A DNA stretch of 25,143 nucleotides. Source: JBDIBB01 sp039812685 (GTDB lineage Bacteria; Acidobacteriota; Vicinamibacteria; Vicinamibacterales; JAFNAJ01). Made by a program: the position numbers and the translations under genes. This document shows positions 1 to 9,000 of the stretch, piece by piece. How positions within the stretch are numbered: position 1 is the stretch's first letter; every line of letters begins with the position of its first letter. Below the pieces are notes generated by a model. It saw only the letters and a program-made list of their open reading frames with translations. It searched no databases and was not told the origin of the DNA. The stretch spans positions 1 through 25,143 of the forward strand of contig JBDIBB010000056.1 in the NCBI GenBank assembly GCA_039812685.1. The letters run 5' to 3'.

Positions 1-3000
1 CGCAGCCTGACACGACGCCGCCCACCGTGACGCTCGACGTGCCGCAGGAGACGTTCCCAGGCGCGCAGCTTGCGATTGCGGCCACGGCTGCCGATGCGGG
101 CGGCATCGCGTCGGTGGGCTTCACGGTGGACGAGGCGCAGGTGGCGACGGTGATCTCGCCGCCGTTCGCGACCAGCTACAAGGTGCCTGCCACGCAGCTG
201 CCCGGCACCGAGATCGCCGTCGTCGCCACCGCCACCGACTTCGCCAGCTTCACGGCCACCGCGACGGCGACCGTGCGTGTGGTGGCGCCGCCGCTCGTCA
301 CGCTCGGCGTGGTGACCGGCGAGGCGTACGACGACGCCACCGGCCTGCCGCTGGCGGGCGCGCGGGTTGAGCTCGAGGGTGTGGACGGGGCCGGTGTGCC
401 GTTCGCGTCCGAGACCGTCACCGACGCGCGGGGGCGGTACCTGCTGCGCGCCAATGCCGGCCAGGCCCGGCTGCGCATCACGCGCGACGGCTACACGCGC
501 GTCGATCGGCGCGTGACGATCGCCGGCGCGCAGGCGGTGAGCGCATTTGACGCGCGCCTGACCCCGACGGCGGCCTCTGCCGGGAAGGCGACGCTTGCCG
601 CGCTTGGCGGCGGAGCGGCGACCGGTGCGCTCGTCGTGCCAATCGGCGGGCAGGGGCTGCAGGGCCTGCTGCCGCTCGGCTGGTCGCCGGTCGGTGCCGC
701 CGATGTGTGGCCGCACACCGCGGCGATCGCGCCCTCAACGCTGCGCGTTTCGAATGCGCCGGGGATCGCGGCCGGCACCCCGCTTGTCGTGGCGCGATTC
801 GACGAGAGCGCAGGCGCATGGCGCGCGGTCGGCGCCGGCGCGCTCGCCGGAGGCGGCCAGTGGCTCGAGACCACGGTCGCCGCTGCCGGTCAGTACGCGT
901 TCCTCGCAGCCGACACGGTGCCGGCGGCGCCGCCCGCGGCGGTCACGGGCGAGTTGATCGGCGGCGTGGATCAGGCGTCGCTGCCTGCCGGTGTCGTCAC
1001 CGCCATCAACCCGCAGCCGCAGATCCTCTTCTACGAACCGGGCGTGTCCTCGGACGTGGCCGGGCTGGTGAGCGCGTCCTCGCCGATGACGAGCGGCATC
1101 CCGCTCGTGGCCCGCATCACCGAGTCGTATCGCTTCCTGTCGGGCGATGAGCTGCTGCCCGAGCCTTACGAGGCCGACCTGGTCTTCTACCAGGTTCGTG
1201 GCGCCGGGTCCGCCGGCGACGCGCAGGTTGCCGCCCGGTTCGTGGCATCGCCATCGCAGGCCTTCGAGGCGCTGTCGCTCGATCGCGGCGTCATCACGGT
1301 GGAACTGGTCGCCGATGCGGCCGGCGCCGCCCCGCGCGGGCTCGTCACGGCCGCCGGGGGCGTCATCGACGGGCCAGGCGGACTGCAGCTCGCGGTTCCC
1401 GCGGGTGCCGTTGCCGATCCCACGCCGCTGGCGCTCTCGCCGCTGTCGGGTTCGCCGGTGTCGTTGCCCTCCACGCTCGCTTTCGTGGCGGGCGCGAGCC
1501 TGCAGGGCAGCGGGCCGCTGGCGCGGGGCGGCGTGCTGTCGATGCCGGCGCCGCCGGGCCTTTCCGACGCCTCGCGGACGCTGCTGGTGCGCGTGGCGGC
1601 GGTTGGCGGGCAGACGCGCCTGCTGCTGGCAGGCGTCGCGCGCCTGGACGGCGGGCGTCTGGTGGCCAGCGCCGAGGTCGGTGGCCAGGCCACCGCGCTT
1701 GAAGGCGTTGCGGAGCCCGGACAGTACCTGTTCCTCAACGTTGACGGACCCATCGGCTTCGTCGGCGGCCTGGTGCGCGGTGTCGGGGGCGAGGCATTCC
1801 GTGGTGCGCTGGTGACCAGCAGCTCGTTGCCGATCGCGTCGTTGTCGACGGGCCTGGGTGCCTACTTTGCCGTGGGCCGCGTGGCGACGGTCACCTTCAC
1901 CGCGACCGACCTCGCGAAGAACGATGAGGGCAGCGCCGCGGCCTACGTGCTGGCGAACCAGGTGCAGGGGCTGGCCCTGAGGCTGGTGGCTGTGCCGCCG
2001 CGGGTGACGTCGATCTCGCCGGCCGACGGCGCTGGCGGCGTCGCGCTGGGCACGCCTGTCGTCGTGACCTTCTCCGAGCCGATCGATCCCGCATCGGTTT
2101 CCGGGGCGAACCTCGCGAACGTCCTGCTGCGCACCGAGGGCGGCGATCCAGTGGTGGGCACCGCGTCGTTGTCGGCCAGCAACACGGCGCTGACGTTCCG
2201 GCCCGCGCAGCCGCTGGCGGCCGATTCGCGCTACACGTTCGAGGTGACCGCAGGTGTGCGCGACATGGCGGGCTACGGCCTGCCCGCGCCGGTGTCGTCG
2301 AGCTTCGCGACGCTCGACACCACGCCGCCGCCCACGCCGCCGGCCGGGGCCATCACGGCCGGGATTCCGGACGCGCAGGGGCAGGTGGCGGTGTCGGCGA
2401 CGCAGGGGACCGCCGGGGCGCGCGACCGCGTGTTCATCGACAACGTCACGAAGGGCACGACCGCGGTGGCGCTGGTGGAGGCCAACGGCAGCTTCTCGGC
2501 GGCGATTGGGGCTGGCATCACCGACAAGCTGCGCGTGCGGATCATCGACGAGAGCGGCAACGAGACGGTGCAGGAGCTGGCGGAGTTCAAGCAGACCAAC
2601 CCTGACGGCTCGGTGAGCCAGGTGGTGACCGCCGCCGGCGGCGTCGTCGAGGGGCCCGGAGGGTTGCGGGCCACGATTCGTGCTGGGACGTTCCCCGGCG
2701 GCGCAATCGTGACCTTGAACACCGTGCCACTCAGTGCGATACCAATCACGTTCACGACGGAGCAGGCCGAGCTCTTCGAGCAGCAGGCCGCCTTCTCGCT
2801 CGACTTCGGTGGTGCGACGCCCCAGGACTACATCGACGTGTCGGTGCCTGCCGGGCCGCAGGACACCGTCGACGGCCAGTGGATCGTCGCGCGGGTGACC
2901 GATCTGGTTACCGGGCCGTTGTTCGAGATCGCGGACACGGCGCGGTTCCGCGACGACCGCATCACCACGTCCTCGCCCCCGTGCCCCGGTGTGGCCGCAG

Positions 3001-6000
3001 CAGGTGTCTATGGCATCACCAAGGCGAAGCAGACTTACGGTCTGAACTACGCGCAGATGTACGGCGACGGCCGCTATCGGCTCAAGGCGGCGTTCGACTT
3101 CTTCAGCGTCGGCGGGCCCCTGCCGATCCCGTTCTACGCCCTGTCGGCCGAGCTGCCGATCCCGGTGTGCTTCCCCGTGATCACTGGGCGCGTGACGATT
3201 GTGCCGAACACGGTACGCATCGCCGTGGCGTCCGACGAGCTCACGCCGACCGATCGCCAGGTGCTGGTGACCAACGTCACCCGCGGCGGATCGGTGGCGT
3301 ACCCCCGCACGGTGAGCGACTTCGAGTTCGACTCCGACTGGCTGCGCGAAGGCGACTTCTCGCTGACGCCCGGCCGCTTCCGGACCGTGGTGAAGGGCGC
3401 TGGCGGCGTGACGCAGCGGGCCCCGCTCTATGTGGACACGATCAACGGCGTGAGGCGATTCGTCGTCCGTGCTGCGGACGTGGCCGTGCCGGTGCGCGCC
3501 ATCGAGATCACCGATCTCCTCAAGCAGCGGGCGTTCACCTACCAGCCAGACGCTGCGGCCTTCGAAGTATCGGTGAACGGCGGCGTCTCCGACACCTTCG
3601 AGGTGACGGCGGTGCCGATCCCAGCGCTGACCCTGCAATCTGCAGAGGTGCCGGCGCCGTATCTCGATCGTCGAGTTGTAACGCATGCCAAGCTGCCGTC
3701 TGCCTTCGGTGAAGGCAACCTGGTGCTCAAGGCGCTGCCGGGCACTTTCGATCCGACCGAGGCCGAGTTCCCGCCGGGTGCGCCCGGGGCGCCGCGCACC
3801 GGCCTTTCCTTGAACACCGAGCACGGCCAGCAGCCCATTCCCGACGAGGCGGTGATCGAAGGAGGCATTCCCGGCTACGCCTTCACGGGCGATCCGGCGC
3901 TCGCATACACGATGACGGTCAGCTACCGCGATCGCCCCAGCGTCCAGATCGCGATTCCGCGGGCGCGCCTGGTCGTAACCAACACGAACACGGGCGACAT
4001 TCTTGAGCAGCGGGTGCTGCCGGTGCCCCCGCGCGACGAGCCCGTCCAGATCGACGCCATCATCGACGACAGCGTGCCGCCCGTCGTTGTCTCGGGCCCG
4101 AGCCGCGTGGACAACTTCGACCCCACGTCGCTGCTCACGTTCCGCTTCTCGGAGGCCATGGACGCCGAGAGCGTGAAGCGGAACTTCGTGATCCTCGACA
4201 AGAACGGGAAGCAGGTCGCCGGTGACGTCCGCATCACGGAGCAGAACCGCGTGGCGACCTTCGTGCCGCTTGGTGGCCTCAAGCTCGGCGAGCGCTACAC
4301 GGTGCTGCTCAAGGGCACGACCGCCGACACGCCGGATGCGGGCGGCGGCGACCTGATTCGTGACGTGGCGGGTCGTGCGCTGCGGCAGGTGCGCCTCGAG
4401 GTGAGCACCTTCCGCCCCCGGCCGCTGGCCACCTTCACTGGCGCGTCGTCTTTCAAGGACGTGGCGATCCGCCGGCTCCGCGTCGGCGACACGCTGCGGA
4501 CGCGGCTGTTCGTGACGGCCGGCGGGCAGTCGGACAACCTGGTCGTCCTCGACGCCACCGATCCATTTGCGGTCTCTCAGATCGGCAGCGACACCACCAG
4601 TCCCAGCCGTCAGCGGGTGGCAGTGCTGCCAGACGCCAGGTTCTCGTACGGCCCGGAGCGCGGCCAGCTCTTCTCGGGCGACCTCGTCGTGACGACGGCC
4701 TTCAACACCAGCCGGAGCTTCCTCACCTTCGTCGACGCGACGAACCCCGCCGCGCCGGCGCAGCTGGGCCCGAAGGTCCTCACGCGCGTGCCGGAGGATT
4801 TCGTGCCGGGCGCCGGGTTCCCGGTGGTTTATGAGAACGCCTACGCGAAGGGTGTCGCCGTGGTGCAGACGGCCGACCGCGAGGTGTTTGCTTACGCGGC
4901 GGTCGAGCGCGTCGGCCTGATGCTGGCCGACGTGGGCAACAACCTGCCGCAGCAGAAGCTCGAGACCGTGTATCCGGGGGACATCACCGACGTCATCGGT
5001 TACGACGACGTGCTGTTCGCCATCGACAAGACGTTCGGGAGCCCGCGGCTGCTGTCGCTCGGCGTCTCGTTGAACGAGGTGGCGCCACCGGCGCGGCTGG
5101 CAGCGACGCCCCGGCGCCTGCGGCTCGGGACCGCTGTCCTCACCGATCTCGATGGGGATGGCCGGGTGGCGGCCGACGAGGTGGTCGACCTCGTGCTGGT
5201 CGCCACCGACCGGGACGTCAGCGTCTTCAAGGTGCGCGACAGCCACGGCCGCGTCGGCGATGCGCTGAAGCCTGCCGGGCCGGAGTTGCTGACGCGGGTG
5301 CCCACGCGCGGTGTCGTGCGTGACATCGAGGTCGATCCCACGCGCATCCGCGCCATGGCGATCGTGGACGAAGGCAGCATGCCGTACCTCTACATGATCG
5401 ACCTGACACGGCTGGATCCGTCGGTCAGCGACGGCACGCTGATCGACGGCGACGGCGACGGGATCGACGATCGCATCATCTTCAGGCACCCGTTCCCGAA
5501 CGGCGTCAACGGTTTGCGGCTGGATCTCGATCGTGGGCTGCTGTACGTGGCCAATCCGGCCGGTCTCGAGATCTGGCAGGTCTACGACAACTGCTGCGAT
5601 CTCGGGGTCGATCTCCTGGAGTCGACGCAGCGCATCGATCAGCGGCCGTCGGGCCGGAGCAACGATGTGTTCAAGCGCGAACTCGACGCCATCCGCAAGG
5701 GCATCGTGATGGGCCTCGACCGGGCGTCTGAGAAGTGCGGGAGCCAGTTCGACGTCACGAGGATGCGGCTGATCGAGTCGGGCAGCAGCGCCTGCCTGTG
5801 GACGGAGGATCCCGAGAAGGCGTGCGGCAACAACTACCAGCCCGGCCTCAGCGACCACGACATCTCGACGTTCATGCCCGACGCGTGGTACGAGGGCGCC
5901 TCGAAGGTCCCGGATCCGGACTTCCCGCCCGACTTCGCCGGTCCGCCCACGCTGGTATCGCTGGCGGCCTGCGTGGTGTCGGCCCTGCACTTCCCGTTCG

Positions 6001-9000
6001 TCGATCCCTACACGCACGAGCCGAAGGAAGTGGAGGGGACGGGGTTCACCTTCAACGACCTGTCGTTCATTCCGAACTTCGTCGACGACTTCTACTCCGG
6101 CGTCTACCGGCTCGACCGCACCATTCCCGGGATCGCCGGTGACACCGACAACGACCTGGGCCTGGGCCGGCAGTTGCTCATCGCCAAGCACCTCACCGAG
6201 GCCTATGGTGTGAACCTCCGTGGCACGCCAGGCGTGACGGTGAACCCCGCCTACCTGGACGTGAACGTATCGGAAGCCGAGTTCGAGCGGCTGTTCAAGC
6301 AGTACCGCCGCCAGACGAAGATCCCGCAGCTCGAGGGCTACGAGTGGGCCATGCTCATGGAGTTCCTCGCCTTCAAGCTGAAGCTGCCGCTCCGCGTCCA
6401 GGGCGCCAGTTTCGAGGGATCGATGTTCCACGCCCTGCACGTGAAGCAGGTGCACAGCGTGGGCAAGGTCGGCATCCGCGCGGCGCTCGCCCGCATCGTG
6501 GCGAACGAGCGTGCGCGCGACATCTTCCTCAACGTGCGCCGGGGCGATCCGGCGCCCGACGAGGTAGTCGATCCGGAGGACGCCAACGTCCTCGTCTTCC
6601 GGAAGAGCGCCTGCTACGTCTACCGCGCCGATCAGCGGCCACGCGAGTGGTCCGCCACGCGAGGGTGCGGCTCGCTGGAGGAGTACATCGCGTCAACCGC
6701 GGTGCGGACGTTCAAGGAACTGCCCGCCAACGAGCGGCCGCTCACCGAGGCAGAGGTCGACGACGTGGTCAAGTTCTACCGGGTGAAGGCCGACCTGGAG
6801 CGCGTGACCACCGACGCCGAGGCCGACCAGTTGGTGGCGCGCGTGATGCAGTTCATCCGGAGGGTGAAGCAGGACACGCGGGCGATCTACGACCAGCAGG
6901 TCGCGGCCGACCCGCGCCGGGAGAAGCGCGACGAGAACCGCCTCAACGCGGAGCGGCGGCTGGGCGAGGTGAAGGAGTCCAAGCTGCACGTCGTCCCGCA
7001 CGTCTACAACCGGTCATTCCGCAACGCCCCCGGCGTCAAGCTGCGGATGTATCACCGCGAGCCGGGCGGCACTGACGCGGCGCCGTTCTGCGGCTCGCCG
7101 GCGCTCCCCGACTGCGCGTTCACGTTGAACGTCTCGGGTGGCGAGCACGTGAAGCCCGCATGGCGCCGCAAGAACGACGGGGTGCTGCTGATCGACGAGG
7201 AGAGCAAGCTCGCGGTGCCGATCTTCGCCATCAAGGTGAAGCTCGGTGAGCACCTCAACGAGGTCGGACACGTGGCCTTCACCATCGACGTGCCGGAGCG
7301 CACCGTCGCCGAGGCCGATCGGGAGAACAACGTCGGCGGGTTCCACTACTACGTGCTCGACACCGAGGTGGGTGTACCGGTCGGCCCGATCTATCCCCCC
7401 GAGGTGCCGTCACCCGTGTCGCCCGCCGATCTGGCGCCAGACCCCGAGTGCCTGGCCGCGCCGGCGCTGCAGATCACCCAGTGGATGACCGTAGCCGACG
7501 ACCTCGCCGCGGAACCGGAGCGGTTGGCCAGCCCGATGCTGCTGTATCTCGGGCAGGAGGCCACCCTCCACGTCGAAGTGAGCAACCCGACGCCCGCGGC
7601 CGCCGGGGACGCCGAGGTGTGTACGACCCTCACCAATCAGTGCTACGGCGCGGGGACTGTCCCCCCGGGTGGGAGCAAGATCGTCAGCGTCCCCTTCCAG
7701 TCCTACAAGCCGACCGTCGTGCAGGCGGTGACTTCCGCCTACTCGCCCGACGTCGGCATCACGACCGCCTCGCCCTACAACGTGTCGGTGAACTGCGAGC
7801 CTCTCATCGTCTTCTACGACCCCGATCCGAACGCGCTCGGCGACGACCCGGCCTTCTCGGTGATGCGCGGTGGCGCTGCCGTCCGGTATGCCAAGGCCAT
7901 CAGCCCGTTCACCGGCAAGCCCGCGTTTGGTCAGGCGCTCTCCCTGCGGTACGGCAACAGCGTCCACGACTTCGTCTCGCTGCGACCGAATGGCGGCTTC
8001 GGCCAGCGGGTGATCGTCAACGACAGCGCCCGCGACCAGGAGGGGATGCGCATTCCGGTGCCGCACGACACGCCGTTCGGGACCTACCCGGTCTCGATCG
8101 CGTCGGTCAACGGCGGGCCGATCTCCTGCGGGGTCCCGATCGACTTCCGGTTCGCGGTGCGGAATTTCGAGTACACACACACGCTGGGCGCCGGCGCCTC
8201 CGCCGAGTTCGGCGGGAAGATCGGCCTCGGCGGCACGGTTGGATTCGGCAGCGGGTTGCAGTTCACCTTCAAGGTACGACGCGACAACGTGCGAGCCCCG
8301 GGCGACGACCCCGTCACCGTGGTCGACAAGGAATTGCGCAACATCATCGGCCTGGAGTTCGAGCCCAGGCTCGACGCGGGCGTGAAGTTCAAGAAGGGTC
8401 TGGCGCTCTTCGAGGCATCGGGCAGCGTCTCGGGGCTCTTCGATGCGAAGGCGGACGTCGGCAAGGTTGAGGCCACGGCGGCGCTGAACTACGGCGTGGG
8501 CAACCGCCTCGCGTTCGGGGGCTTCACGGCGTTGACGACGCCGTCGCCGGGAGGTGGCGTCCCCGACGAGGTGAAGGAACTCGGCAGTGCGATTGCCTTC
8601 TCGCTCTTCTCCGCCGGCAGCGCGTACGAGGTGAAGGCGCTCACCGATGCGCTGCCCGTCCTCAAGCGGGTCTTCGGACCCGTGCTCGATGGCCTCGAGC
8701 GTTACCAGCAGCGCATCGTTGCCTCGGCCGCCAGTTTCGGCGTGGCCCTGTCCGGGTCGGCCACCCTCTTCAAGGGAGAGTTCAATGTGCTGCCCCCCGT
8801 GAAGTCGGCCGCCGGCGACACCAGCGGGGATCCACAGCCGGAGCAGGAGAAGAAGGCCGAGCGCAAGGCGTTCCTGAGCTTGGAGGCTACGGCCTCAGCG
8901 GGTGCATCCGCGTCCGCGCAGTACGACCTCGAGGAGCGGCCCCGCGAGAAGACGCGCACCCACACGCTCACGTTCGAAGGCGCCTACAACTACGGTCTGG

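Noticed and set aside
27..29. GTG as the start of gene A
   Set aside because: The frame is open upstream to the window edge, and the codons before it encode a normal Ig linker (DTTPPT). No signal peptide follows, so this is an internal Val codon.
735..6455. 1,906-codon open frame on the minus strand
   Set aside because: It is exactly codon-aligned with gene A. In that register antisense stops correspond to sense TTA, CTA and TCA codons, which are rare in this GC-rich coding. The frame is open because of codon bias, and its product is a compositional shadow rich in Arg, His, Gln and Val.
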